A DNA stretch of 64,000 nt from Telmatactis stephensoni. Taxonomy: Eukaryota > Cnidaria > Anthozoa > Actiniaria > Isophelliidae. The notes under the pieces were generated by a model that was given only the letters and a program-made list of their open reading frames with translations, did not search any database and had not been told where the DNA came from. The DNA lies in assembly GCA_029948255.1 (NCBI GenBank), contig JALIZF010001530.1:294501-358500 (forward strand). Reading direction: 5' to 3'. This document shows, in pieces, positions 20,240 to 31,984 of this stretch; within the stretch, counting starts at the first letter, position 1, and each line of letters begins with the position of its first letter. The position numbers and the translations under genes were made by a program.

Positions 20240-21333
20240 GAATGAAGGTGAGAAGAAAATTGAAACGCCAGAGGGGTGGAGAAATTTCTGTCCCATTACA
20301 GAGACATAATCTAGATATTAGAAAAGAAATTAGACAGAAAATTGAAAGTGGGTATTACAACCTTGGAATGCCAGTTCTGGAGACTGAATGTACCAAATTG
20401 GTGCTTACAAGTGAAGGAAAAATAGAAAAAAAGGCCTCTAAAATGATGGCAAGAAAATAGCCCCTATCGCTGATAAGGGAAAAGGCACTAACAAACAATA
20501 AGAATTTGATGCACTTAAGAACAGATGAAGAATATGAGGCAATGTCACCAGAGGAACTGAGGAGAAGATTCAATGACATTTATGAAAAGGTCACTGATGA
20601 ATCAACTGTGGACGAGTTGAGAGAACGACTTAAATCCTTCGAGAGAACAAGGCACTGGCTTGTCTGGCACGATCATTCAACAATCGCCAACTCAGGATTT
20701 ATGTTGTTCCTCCTCAGAGAGTTATATGATCCAGCAGTTCACCTCTCCAACAAAGAATACCTGGAAAAATATGGCACACCAGTTGATGTGCAATCAAAGA
20801 TTGAAACTCCCCATTTGTACATGTTGGGTGTAAGTGGATCCAATGATGCTGATCAATTAATGTTTGTACAAACAAGAAGAGAATGTCTGAGGGACTTGAC
20901 CCAACCTATTGCTACTGCTGAAGGAATCCAAGTCCAGGATAAGATGAGGATGATGAACAGGGATAGCCCTGCAGTAGAGTTCGAAGATGGGACTCAAAAA
21001 GGTGGACACAGGGGATGTTCAGGTTGTGATGGTGACATGAGAGAAGCTCATGATTATCAGTATATGACTTACAGGCCCTACAAATCCTTACAAGAGAAAC
21101 AAGCACTTGTTTTGAATGGCACCTATGGTAAAGATTGCACAAAAATCAAGCCTTTCAAAAATTTGAAAGTTGGAGAGATGAGGAGAGAGCTAAAAGCAAG
21201 AAAGATAAATTCTGAAGGGAAAAAGGAAGACCTAAAATCTAGACTAACAGAGTTGCTCGGAGGGACTTCTCGTCTACCTGCACTTCTGTTTGGAGAGAAT
21301 AACCTTTCATTGTCTGACTTGAACCAACTATGA
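20240..21333 (+). pseudogene. Copy B gene, exon 3: catalytic core N-half, CxxC, SAP (one in-frame stop)
   Basis: Starts in phase after TTTTTGTAG (G-MKVRRKLKRQ), runs to TAG at 20,458, and then continues in the same frame through 21,333. Counting from codon 20,506: Asp56 in WLVWHDHSTIANSG, Asp153 in MNRDSPAVEFE, CxxC at 171/174 in GGHRGCSGCDGD, and a SAP motif at 219-251 (LKVGEMRRELKARKI, then EDLKSRLTELL). Asp153 is 18 residues before the first Cys. The same residues are kept in copy A. This order resembles the RNase-H-fold start of RAG1/Transib/CMC transposases; SAP would bind AT-rich DNA. Function is inferred; the stop suggests early decay. Confidence 0.72.
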
Positions 21334-22310
21334 GGTGTTATTCTTTGAACCACTTCATGTATGCCTCAATCACATTGCAACAATACTAAAAGAGCTACCA
21401 AGACACATAACTGATCGACCAGATACATTACTGCTACTTGAAGAAACTGTGCGTCTCACTCTCAACAAAGAGAAACTAAGAGCCACAGATTATCGCAAAG
21501 CCCTTCTCAAGATCACGATACAACTTGCGGATCACTTAAATGACGATGAAAAAATGCTTCTCCTCTCTTTCTGTGAGATGCAAGGTATCTATTATGAAGC
21601 TCATGGAAAAAGAAGTCCAAGACAAGTTCTTAGACTACATAATATTTCATGGCTCCATGGAAAGAAGGTACAGAAGGTGCTGTGCCCACCTGAAACAGTG
21701 ACATTGAGGAAACTTTGTGGAATCTATTACCATGGTGCTGTCGACCATGCTCCATTTTTAAGCAGGCTTGTGTGTCTCCGCTCAATCAATGCTGAACTGT
21801 TTGAACGGTACTTTGAGCGCATTGAAGACATTACCAAGAAGACCTGGGGGAAACGACTAGAGACCTTAGTGTTAAATGCCTTCCTGCACATTCAAGCAGA
21901 AGACAAGCTTGCAAAGGATAAATCCAGCACATCACTTAAAACACAAGAAAGGGAGATCTCAAAGCTTGCTCTGATGTTGCCTTCCCTGAAGAACACCATA
22001 ATCCCCAAATCAGTGCTAATGAAGCAGTCAAGGGAATGGCAGGCTCATTGTTCAAAGATAGCTGACTACGTGAAGCCTGGAGAAGGGAAATGGTGGAAGT
22101 GGATGGAAGATGGTTCGGTTATGTTTTTTGATGCACCCGGAGAAGAAGATTCAAGGCCAGAAGGCCCAAACTTGTACAACTTCAGATCAAACTCCATCCA
22201 AGAGGTAAAGAAAGACCTCCAGAATATTTGGATTGAATGCTGTAAAACCCCCAGTAGTCTCCCCATTTACAAGCTGAGGGATGAAGATGGTAAACTGGTT
22301 TACACAAGAG
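21334..22310 (+). pseudogene. Copy B gene, exon 3 continued: HxxxxH and catalytic Glu half
   Basis: One frameshift at about 21,330 (in copy A the link reads NNYEVPFFEPFH without break) leads to a frame open for 325 codons. HxxxxH lies at 133/138 in YYHGAVDHAPFL, and Glu154 in SINAELFERYFERI follows 16 residues later. In RAG1-type enzymes a zinc HxxxxH precedes the catalytic Glu by about 20. Later come a Trp-rich segment (GKWWKWMEDGSVMFFD) and GPNLYNFRSNSI. It ends at a donor (CACAAGAG, GTAAGA). Identity between copies A and B is highest around the HxxxxH-Glu block. Confidence 0.72.
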
Positions 22311-22565
22311 GTAAGAGATAATGAAAAATGTACATTGTAATATAATTATACTTACAGTTATGTAAACTGGCACATCACATTGCAACAATATTATTTATCT
22401 TATATACACTTCTCATCACAAGATGTATCTGAAAAAGAAGTAAAACTTTGAATAAATGTTTGTAAAAAATAAAATTAGTCCTTTTTATCACAGAAGATAA
22501 AATGAAACTTGGCACCTTACAAATAATTATACAATGTAACTTCTTTTATTTGTTCTTATTTCAAG

Positions 22566-22926
22566 CTTGCACAGAAGAGATCAATGAAGGCACTATTGGT
22601 AATCATGAAAAAGATGATCCATGTAATTATGAACTATGTGATGATAGAAATGATGATCATGGTAAATTTTCTTGTCCTGATATATTAATGATGCATGTGT
22701 TAATTAATATATAATTATTGGAAAACTGACAATTAACAAACATTTTAGACAAATTGGTTGTTGAGATGAATAACTTTTGTATGACTGAATAACAGAATAA
22801 ATTTGTTTTAATGATTGTGTACAGATAATGTAAATGAAAGCACTTCTCCAAAAGCTAAATATAACCATGATGATCAAGAAATGGAAGAAGAAGAAGAAGA
22901 AGAAGAAGCTGACAATTCATGTGATG
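22566..22926 (+). CDS. Copy B gene, two short acidic exons
   Basis: Exons at about 22,566-22,661 and 22,825-22,926, each with AG before and GT after. They encode Asp/Glu-rich linkers (KDDPCNYELCDDRNDDH; EMEEEEEEEEADNS). Copy A has counterparts of similar size and place. Acidic linkers of this sort may be activation or protein-contact regions; this is a guess. Confidence 0.55.
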
Positions 22927-23140
22927 GTAAAAAGTTATTAGAAAGTCCTTTGCACATTTTAAATGAAACAGCCTTCACTTTAAATCTGTATAATATAGTA
23001 TTTTCAGCTTTGACCTGAATGCTCTTTAGAACAACACCTCTTTTTGTTACACTATAGTGTATGATATCATGCATCACACACCAAGTAAAACATAATATTA
23101 TTAAATGTCAGAAAGTACAAATTGAAATTTGAAAGTACAG

Positions 23141-23277
23141 GGCCCGGTTGTATGATCATGAAGGTTTAGAATAAGAGAATAAGAGTTATCCACTGTATAG
23201 ATTTTGTATAGATTTTATCCACTGGATAAGAATTTATCCGCTGGATAGCGCTATTCAACCTTTGTACAACCGGACCC
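23141..23277. mobile_element. Short hAT-like MITE in copy B intron
   Basis: 137 bp with imperfect inverted ends: GGGCCCGGTTGTAT...AAGGTT on the left and AACCTTTGTACAACCGGACC on the right. Inner ATCCACTGGATAAG repeats. Non-coding. Confidence 0.75.
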
Positions 23278-23494
23278 AGATCTGTATGTAGTAGACTAGC
23301 TGACTAATCATTTAAAAGTATGGTTAATTCTCTATGTCTTGGTTGTATAATATACTAAAATATATGTGCATACATGTACGCTTACTTGTACTGTTGTACA
23401 GATATTATATATCTACCATATTATGTGTAAACAAATTATAACTTAGGTTATTGTAAAAACATATTTTAATAACTGCATCACATTTTTTTGACAG

Positions 23495-24141
23495 AGGATG
23501 GAAGTAATGATCACTCTGACATTGCTCTTGCATTCGATAATGATACACTACTGGACACCACCATAATTAATTCAGCTGATCCTATGTCACATGAACAAGT
23601 TCAAGCAACAAGCTCAATGACTTCCTGTCGTACTCCTCAGAAACATCAATTACAAAAACCTGCAAATGATGACCTAGAACCACCATCAAAAAAGAAAGCC
23701 ACTGTCAACTCCACAACCTTCAAAAGTTACACTCTTACATGTGCTCCTGAAGAGGCTGCTTGTGCTGCAGCTCATAACAATTCTAAAACTGAAATAACAA
23801 CAAAACTAGGAAGGAATGTTGAAAAAGTACTAGGGAAAACAGTCAGTGTCATTAAACTAGATAAATTAAGAGCAGCCCATACTAACAACCCAGCATCAAA
23901 ATATCATGAAGGGCAGTATATTGATCACCTTGTTAAAGTTCAAGCTGAAATTGTTGCAAAGGAAAGAATGTGTGGTAAAGAGGTGGAGAAATGGGACCAG
24001 GAATTCTTAACAAAGAACCATCATGTTCCAACTATGGATGACTATGAAGCAGACATCTTGATATGTGACTTAATAAAAGTGCGAAAGCTTGCTTTGAAGT
24101 TATTGCAATACTGGAACATAACTGTGCATTTAAAATGCTAG
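23495..24141 (+). CDS. Copy B gene, last exon (C-terminal domain)
   Basis: Follows the acceptor TTTTTTTGACAG and is open for about 215 codons to TAG at 24,139-24,141. A Ser/Thr/Pro-rich linker comes first, with a basic patch (PPSKKKATVN). It is followed by a helical domain (KLGRNVEKVLGKTVSVIKLD, MDDYEADILICDLIKVRK) that ends LLQYWNITVHLKC. The same end is in copy A (14,310-14,354). I do not recognise the fold. Confidence 0.7.
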
Positions 24142-25122
24142 AATTAGATTTGAGCAGTAATCAAATGTAAACCTGATGGAACATTAAGCCTAAACGTTTA
24201 TTTATTGTGAGTGCATGAAGCTAAATCAATTCTATATTTGCATTCTTATTTAATTTGTACATATGGATGGAACTTAAATGCACAATTGTATCCAATTAGC
24301 AATTGTCAATTGTAAATAGCATGTATTTCATGAGATTTATTTATTTATTGATAATTTTTTTAAGGTCTATATAATCATACTATACACATTATTGACATTA
24401 TCATACTCAAAAGTGTTTTAACAATAAAATAAGCTTAATCGTAAAGTACGTCATGTAAATGCAAAAAGGAAATACACAATTATTAGCTTAATTGAACATT
24501 ATGCGCTCATTTTACCCCCTCTCTCCATCAGTGCTCCGTTTTAAGGGTATTTAAAGCTAATTTAAAGTAAATTAGTCTTCTATCCTTTTTTTCTTTGAAG
24601 TGCTTTATCCACTAAGTTATATTATCTGCGATACTTCTTGTATTTTTAACAACCACACGTGGGCTATATGCAGTCCCAGGAGATCATGCAATCACGCCAA
24701 ATATCGATCAATCGCTATTTTTCAAAAAGCTTTCTCGTAAAAATAAATTAAACAGCAATTCAGCTTACCTCGATGCCTCGATGAATGCTGTTTATCTCAT
24801 ATTGATATGATAATATATTAGCCTGAAAATCAAACAATTTTAAAGTTTTAACTTAAGAAAGTTTATTACGGCAAGAATCACAATTTAACAACACCAATAT
24901 AAAGCTTGAGAAGATATAAAACCAAAGAAAACGTACCTTTACAAAGTTTTCCGAATGATGATGTTCGTTTACTGTTGATTAAATGCAAAATTATATCTCT
25001 AAAACCAAGCGATTTCTCCAATTTAATACGGTCACCATTAAGTCTTATAATCCGCCATCTTGGATTTTGGAAAATAATAGCTTGACCTTGGGGATTCGCG
25101 GGGGGTCATAAAAGAAGGTCAA
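24142..25122 (+). other. 3' non-coding part of copy B
   Basis: AT-rich with no gene. Holds AATAAAAT at 24,425 as a possible poly(A) signal, one ACACGTGG motif at 24,654 and CCGCCATCTTGG at about 25,051 (a YY1-like site facing inward from the right end). Confidence 0.5.
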
Positions 25123-25145
25123 ACCCAGGCCTTAACTCACTTGAG
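25123..25145 (-). repeat. Right TIR of copy B
   Basis: Inverted copy of the left end over 23 bases, followed by AA. A CGCGGGGGG run lies about 20 bp inside, as in copy A. Confidence 0.9.
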
Positions 25146-25527
25146 AAGTTTTTGACTGAAAACTGTTATCTTGGACAAGCTGGTTCCTGGAGATATGGTA
25201 ATGGCTGATCGTGGGTTCACTATACATGAGAGTGTTGCCTTCAAGAGAGCATCTCTTGTGATCCCACCCTTTACAAAAGGAAAAGATCAACTTGATCCAG
25301 TTGATGTCGAGAAAACAAGGGGCATTGCAAGTGGTCGGATCCACGTAGAGAGAGTCATTGGTCTCTTGCGGAGTAAATACACAATACTACAGGGAACACT
25401 TCCTACAGATTTCCTGACGAGTAATTGTTATGGACCTCTTGAAGATAAAACACCAGTCATTGATAGAGTTATAAAGGTTTGTTCCGCTCTTGTAAATTTA
25501 TGTCCCCCAATTATACCATTTGACTAG
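25146..25527 (+). pseudogene. THAP-DDE (ISL2EU-like) transposase, 3' part
   Basis: Continues the gene of 15,467-16,474 after copy B. KFLTEN at the start, then after a one-base shift [20 protein letters not shown] (second catalytic Asp in ADRG) and [20 protein letters not shown] (catalytic Glu in HVER), ending PPIIPFD and stop. Both parts together give the DDE triad of the IS5-like DDE_Tnp_4 group. Several frame breaks across the two parts mean it is inactive. The rest of the element's 3' end is not clear. Confidence 0.87.
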
Positions 25528-25596
25528 GCTATTTAAGTTATTACCAAAAACTTAAAGTGTGCCACACTTCAAGCTAATTTGTACTAATTAAAAACC

Positions 25597-25840
25597 ACTA
25601 AGACTGCTTTACACAGTACTGATTGAAATTTTACCTGGTCCAAAATAAAACCGGTACATGCTGTTTACATGGAACTGTCTCTTTGTTGGACAACAGTATC
25701 TTCCATTTACACAGAAATTTGCACAGCTAGCCGTTGATTTTTTTGTACAGTTAGGCTGGTTCCATGTAAACAAAACACCAAAATGTACAAATTTTCAACT
25801 AGTAAAAATCTCAACCGGTACCGTTTAAATGCAGCCTAAT
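25597..25840. mobile_element. hAT-like MITE
   Basis: Imperfect inverted ends: ACTAAGACTGCTTTACACAG on the left and CCGGTACCGTTTAAATGCAG followed by CCTAAT on the right. Also internal GGAACTG/GGTTCC symmetry. Non-coding. Confidence 0.7.
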
Positions 25841-25921
25841 TAAACAATAGAATTAGCATATTATTAGCACTATTTACTGCACACTTTTAGTGTTTGTACT
25901 CCAGTTGATTGCATACCTTTT

Positions 25922-26150
25922 AGGGACTTATCAGAAATTAGCAGGGGGGAAGGGGTGGAAAATGGGGGAGGGTCACAACTTTTTGAGCCCCTGAAAAGTG
26001 GAGGGTCACCAAAAAATGGGCAGTAAAAATAAGAAATTTTGCTTCTTTTTTGCCCAATCCTTGGGCAGGGTCATGAAAATTTCATCCCGATTTTCAGCAC
26101 TCAATTCTAAAATCCCCCCCCCCCCCTCTGCTAATTTCTGACAAGTCCCT
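25922..26150. mobile_element. MITE with AGGGACTT ends
   Basis: AGGGACTTATCAGAAATTAG at the left and CTAATTTCTGACAAGTCCCT at the right are near-perfect inverted repeats, each continued inward by G- or C-rich runs. Flanks T/TA. Non-coding. Confidence 0.85.
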
Positions 26151-26500
26151 TAGTTAATCAGAGCTCAAACCATAACAATAATATCAATTTGCTCATCGTT
26201 TCTCAGTTGAAAGCCAAACATTTACTCATTCCAAAGCTATTGGCTTATTTTACATGTACTGTTGGGGTTGGTTATTGATAATATTTAAAATGAGTGGACT
26301 TTCCTAGGAGTAAATAATGGTAATGGATAAGTTCAAATTGTTTGAATAGTATATTTATCAGCTCTGCAAGATCTATTTAGTCCCAAACTTTGTGCCAACA
26401 AATCATTAAGAAACAAAAATGTTCAAATAAAAGTCTGGAGTGCTTTTCTTTGGTATTTAATAAACTGGGATTGCTGTTAGTGTTCTACAAGTAAAAGTGC

Positions 26501-26773
26501 CTACAATCCTTGCCAAAATTAGTTGGCACGATGTGCATTCAACGGATATTTCTACAATTGTACACTTTGTGACCGTGCCATTGGACCCCCCCCTCCCCCC
26601 TGTACAATGTTGCTGCTAGCTAAAAGGTATTTCAAACTGATTGCCGAGTCGTAGGTGTCAGGATTATCACAGCAACATTGTAAGGGGGGCACGGGGGGAG
26701 CCAATCTCATCACCATCTACTTTTCGCGCGCATCACGACAATATCGTGCCAACAATACTGGCAATGATTGTAG
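26501..26773. mobile_element. MITE with CTACAATC ends
   Basis: CTACAATCCTTGCCAAAATT and TACTGGCAATGATTGTAG pair imperfectly, continued by AGTTGGCACGAT and ATCGTGCCAAC. An inner inverted pair CAATGTTGCTG / CAGCAACATTG with C- and G-runs. Non-coding. Confidence 0.8.
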
Positions 26774-28448
26774 CTATTTTCTTTCAATAATATTAATACT
26801 TAATATTCATTCATTTTGTAGGATATTAGAATAGCTAACCAGCACCAAATTATTATGTTTGACTTTTGCATCTTAATCATTGAATAAATAGTATTCATAC
26901 ATCGAACAAAAGTGCATTGAGTACCAACTAGACGCATGACTGCGTGAACCCAGGCACTTTCAGGCTGAGCAGCTGAGAAACTAAGTGGATACGAATACCG
27001 CTGTATGTGTCGGGATCCCTGTGAACTTCAATGTTGACCTCTAAGGTCAATGATATAATTATAAATGCTTACTTGGCGTGTAATATAATCACTAAAGAGA
27101 TTGGCATCGTTTCTGGATAACAAAGGTGCTTAAGTTGAATAATGTTTTAAAATTAACTCTGGCGTTGTTGTAACACTGAATAAATCAAAGAAGAAACCAC
27201 AAAGGATAAAGTTAATTAATATATTTTTAATTCACTCCTGGGAGTTCACTATTAAACATAATTTGTAGATTAACATGAACAGAAGAATATTGAAGGTTGA
27301 ACGTTCTTTTCTTGTGTGTTCAGTTGATGTGTTTGGTAAGAATAACCCGACTGCTCAGCTAAAACATCTTGATCTAAGGCTAACTAGATGCACATGTGAG
27401 TTCACTCGTGCCCTGGGAGCCCCTTTTAGGAGAGGCTTCAATGACCGGCCCCGTTGGTACTCTTCCCCAAGCCGTTTCACGCATTCTTCACTTAACCGTA
27501 ACATAATATAGACCTTTTTTGACCTTTTTAAAGAATATCTGATTAGTCAATTTCTCTGTCAGCAGCTTAGTGTTTGCCTTTGTCCCAACATGCAAAAATA
27601 TACCAGTTTATTCAACTTTTTATTTCACTATATATCTCAATTGTTTGCTGTAAAGACTTCTACAACGACGTTTTTGACACAATAACAAATCGTGTATTTT
27701 TTCGTTCATGTTTCAGATGTTTTATCTATTACGTGACCAAATGCATCAGGTCAAATAGAGCCTTAGGTTCCATGAAAATATATAAATAAATTGTCTGGCC
27801 AGAATTGTGTTAAACTTCATTACAAAAACCTCTCAAGATCTCTTGAATGCTTGAATGAAAAATATAATTGACTTGCCTCTATATGCGTTCGTTTAGCAAC
27901 ATGTAGGGTGAGAAATTCGTAGATTTCCAGCTCAAAGGAATTGCTCCGAGTCGCGAGAGCTTCAGTTTTCAAGTACTCCATTGAGAGTTCGATATTTGGT
28001 CAAAGTATTGGAGATCAAGCTCAAAATAACAGCCCATTCTGAAGTGTCTAGGTATATCTCGAGTTAAAAGCTCCATTTTCTATTGTCTCACTGCTGGAAA
28101 AGCCTGTCTCTGAAAGCTATTTTTTGGGCTGTCTGCCATCTTGCATTCCTAAAGTTCCTGACTGGCGTTCACTTCGAAGACCTTCGAAGAGTTCGCACTC
28201 GCTCAAAGGTGATGAATGAAGGGCATTGTTTCTTGCGCTCTTAACCAATCAGGAGCTTTAACATGTGACCGATTGTGCAAGAAAGGCCTCTTCTGGCGAC
28301 AGAGGAAAAAAAACATTTATAGTTTATAACTCATTCCCGGCCTAAAGGCCTGGGCACGAGTAATAAATGCCCTCACAGATGATTATTTAGCTTTGATGTA
28401 GCATGATCCTCGATGAAAGTTTCACTCTAGTCATCAGTTCGCTCATAA
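26774..28448. other. No gene recognised
   Basis: Several short open frames (for example 27,275-27,511 and 27,574-27,789) match nothing I know and lack supporting splice or domain signals. A CCAAT box (AACCAATCAGG, 28,243) and CTGCCATCTTGC (28,133) could be promoter remnants. Confidence 0.4.
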
Positions 28449-28449
28449 G

Positions 28450-28480
28450 CTTAAGGTGACTCGATATAGTTGTTTTCAGA
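28450..28480 (+). repeat. Single end of the AAGGTGGCTC-type MITE
   Basis: AAGGTGACTCGATATAGTTG resembles the TIR of the MITE at 3,164-3,441. I found no partner end, so this is a fragment. Confidence 0.55.
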
Positions 28481-31400
28481 CCACAATGCACATTTTTATT
28501 TGGCGCAATGGACAACCTAATGCCACCAACAGAGACAATGGGAGAATAATTCCCAATAACTATAAGGCCCTATTGAAATCAATTCACAATTATCTATCTC
28601 TTATTTATTATTATTACTATTCATTTATATATTCTTTAGATACATCACTTATATAGATAGATAGATTGATTGATAATTAAGATATTGTAATTTTCCTAGG
28701 TTTTATTTGAATCAGTTTTTTTGTTTTGTTTTTGTTTCAGTTCCTTTTTGTTGCTGCTGTTGTTGTTGTAATTTCTACAGTTATTTAAGTTCTTTTGCAA
28801 TAGGCTTGTTGCTCATGCACTTAGACCGCTCGAGCATTTACTGTTAATTCTGTTGTTTTGTAACACAAATATCTCGTGCAAGTAACATCATTCCATCATT
28901 GCCCTGAAGATGGACAATTTGTCCGAAAGCTTGACATAAAATTAAAGAAAAACGTAGTTGAACTTATTTATTCCTGATAATGAATCCTACGTACATACAC
29001 ACCATTGATTATTAGATTATTAGACAATTACTTCTTCTTCATTCAACTTTTTTGTTTGAAGTTCGGTTGTTTTTATACTTTGCATAGTGAGAGAGCTTCG
29101 AAGTCCTCAAAATCGTATGTTTTTAGATTTTAGATTTTTTGAAGATAAGTATTAGAAACATTAATAAGAATATATAGCAAAATCCTCTAACGTCATAATG
29201 ACGCCACCGATAATTTGAAATATCCCTAATAAAGCTTGATGACCAAAAGTTTTAACTTAGTTACGTAGAAACACTTCATAATAGTAATACATGTTCGTTG
29301 CATCATCACTTGCCGTTTCCAATGGCTTCTAATGGCTTTTAATGGTTATTAGTGACGTCACTTTTATGTCATTGTGAAACAAAAATCCCTTATAACTCAA
29401 CAACGAAATGTCGGATCGAGATACAAATTGCACCAAATTTTAGAGAATAGCATTCTCTTTCAAATTATGTAGTTTTGAGAATCTCTTGAAGTAATCTGGA
29501 TGTTCTCGAAAAGTGTAACAATTCGCTATGACGTCAAAATCACGTCAATGGCAAACATGGCAAAATAAATCGCCACTTCTAGTTAGCCATCACTGAAAAT
29601 TGCATTGCAAATGATCAAATATTGTTGAAGATATAAAGGTTAGAGCAAAAACGGCACATTTAACATGCCGATTTTGGGGTCCTTTGTGTCCGGCGTGTCC
29701 ATATATAACTATTTTATACCCAGCTTTAATTATTTCAAATTATATTATAATTAACTGTATTTCATCTTCTTTCTTGATGTGATGAGGCCATTGTGCATGA
29801 GTCTGGGATTTTTTATCTTTTCAATAATATTAATGATACCACTCTTAAGTTTGATCATGAGTCTGTTAATTATTTATTCATCACTCTGAAATTTGAGTGT
29901 TATTTATCATTTCCTGAACAAGTTATTTATTCAAATCACCATACTTTGCCAATTAGAATAAAAGAAAATAGGTGCTTATTAAGCGCATGTGGCTACAGCC
30001 TTATCTGCTTATGGGATATAAATAAAAGCGTCAGTAAGTTAATGAGATACAGTGTTGAAATACTGGCTATTTACTGTAATTTCTTACATCAGACTACTGA
30101 GCGTTATATGACTAGTAAGGTTGCTTTTTTGTATATACATTTTTATTGTCACTTTGCTGTAACTCCAGAAACACAAAACGTGTAGCTGTCAAACACATGC
30201 CAAAAATGTTTTTTTTTTGTAGAAGAGAATTTAACAAAATGTAATTAAATATTCACAGCCACTAAGCAACTACGCGGCCGACATAAAAGTGTTCGAAACA
30301 CAATAGGTTTTAGTTACTTCTAATTTAGTAAACAAACAGACGATTGGAATATAAAGCAGGTATATACTAAGAGATATTCTTTTACATAGAAAATTTAGCC
30401 AAAACACCAGTGCTTATCTCATTTATTTAGTTAGTTTTAACGATATGCTATCACAAGGATATCTTAGGCTTGAAATAAAGCAGCATTTTCATTCACTGTC
30501 GGTCACAGGCTTTGAAGTCTCGCGAGCAAAGTTTATGCTGCATGTGGCGTAATTTACGGAAAAACGTCACATAAATTATTTCATTGACAATTTTTAATGT
30601 AACTCTGTTAAAAATGAATTTGTACTTGTTTTAATTCTTCATTTTAAGAATTTCCACAGCAAATTTTTGCCTCAAGTAATTAGTCGATTGACGGAAGAGA
30701 ATCTTCATGAACTTGTATCTCTCGGGCACATGGCATTCATTCGGTGGTAAACTCAACATATCTTTTTGTTGTTGTTTTCTTGACAGACTCAGGCGGTAGT
30801 TCGCTTTTAAAATCTTTTCGTTTCTGTTTACTTTAACACTGAATCAAAATTATTTTATTTCAAAGTGTCCTTTGTTTATCATTATCAATCATTGTCTACT
30901 CGTTTAAAGTCGATCAATGATTGGTTCCGAAATTCATTATTGGGCTTCCTGTGGAGTAACGCACACTCTTACTTACTTACTTACTTACAACCCGATGACT
31001 AAGTGGCTTCGCCTCTTCGAGGCTGTAGCCACAAAAATAGTTCAAAAGGTGATCTTTTTATTTTCTACTGATTGGGTGTAACATCCGTAACACACACAGT
31101 GTAACGTCCATAACACTTTTTTCAAAGATTTAATGAAAAGTTAGCATGTTCTTCAGTTAGCAAAAAATATAAAAAAATGTTTTTTTTAGTATTTTGGTGA
31201 TGTAATGTCCGTAACAAACCAAACTCTGCAAAAACGGATCATAATCCAGAAAATCCTTTGCCAAAAGTATTAATTTCAAAACTACTTTATATCAGTATAC
31301 AAACTTACAGTGCATTTCGTTTCCATGGTCATTTGGTTATTTTTATTGGGAACTTCCAAGTTGTTCTGTGCTATGATAATTTTTAGCAAAATGAATGTAA

Positions 31401-31984
31401 CAAGCTTTTTGCCCCAGGGGTCCCCCCTGAGTGAGGGTTCAACATGATCAATTTTTTTTTTTTTTTTTAAACTTTGAACATCATAGATTCAATTTTGCAT
31501 TATGTTCATGAAATAGATTTATTTTCTAAAAATGACTTTTTTTCACTTCTCGTGTGGAACTGTCCATTAGGCTATTAAATGCATTAGATTGTTTAACTGT
31601 GGATTACCAATTACTTTGTAGTAAATGGGAACCAAAAAAGCCTAGAGTGAACTTGCTTGTAAGCCTTTACAAGTCACACAGGTAGTGAAAAAAAAACAGA
31701 CACCCAGGAGCTCCCAGACTTCACGGTACGGGACAAAGTTTATTTCTTTAAATTATCTTTTATGCCTTGTGTTTATTAGTTTATTTCCACACATAAATGG
31801 AATGCATTTGTTTTAAGATTGTAGTCCACGACAGACAATTCATTCATACCTGCAGCAACTTGCCAGGTTTTTAACTCATCAAATTTGATAATGTGAGATA
31901 TTCCAATTTACTTTACTAATATATCTTATTCTTTGTTTTCACTGACGTCATCGAAAAATCATGAAACTTAGTCCTATACAAAAT
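28481..31984. other. No gene recognised
   Basis: AT-rich non-coding sequence. Small features: a GTTTTGTTTTTGTT tract (28,720), TTAC repeats at 30,961-30,988, three GTAAC-TCCGTAACA-like motifs between 31,079 and 31,220, and a T-run at 31,450. The 130-codon frame at 29,793-30,185 has no recognisable domain. Confidence 0.4.

Larger units (their letters stand above)
16475..25145 (+). mobile_element. Copy B of the unclassified TIR DNA transposon (best copy)
   Basis: 8,671 bp between inverted repeats starting CTCAAGTGAGTTAAGGCCTG (16,475) and its complement ending at 25,145, with AA on both outer sides (16,473-16,474; 25,146-25,147). Taking the element and one AA away restores TCAGACAAGTTTTTGACTG, which reads SDKFLT in the frame of the interrupted transposase, strong proof of the borders. 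It encodes one multi-exon gene (17,558-24,141), decayed by one in-frame stop and one frameshift. Homology between A and B continues outward of the TTAA in the TIR, so TTAA is not the duplication. Confidence 0.92.

Noticed and set aside
2701..25135. TTAA inside the TIRs of copies A and B as a Kolobok/piggyBac-like duplication
   Set aside because: The inverted repeat and A/B similarity continue 10 bases outside TTAA, and removal at AA restores the interrupted transposase frame.
26575..26710. C-run/G-run pair as a possible G-quadruplex regulator
   Set aside because: It is the inner symmetric part of a MITE and needs no separate explanation.
29793..30185. 130-codon frame
   Set aside because: AT-rich, no recognisable domain, no ATG context or splice support; likely chance.
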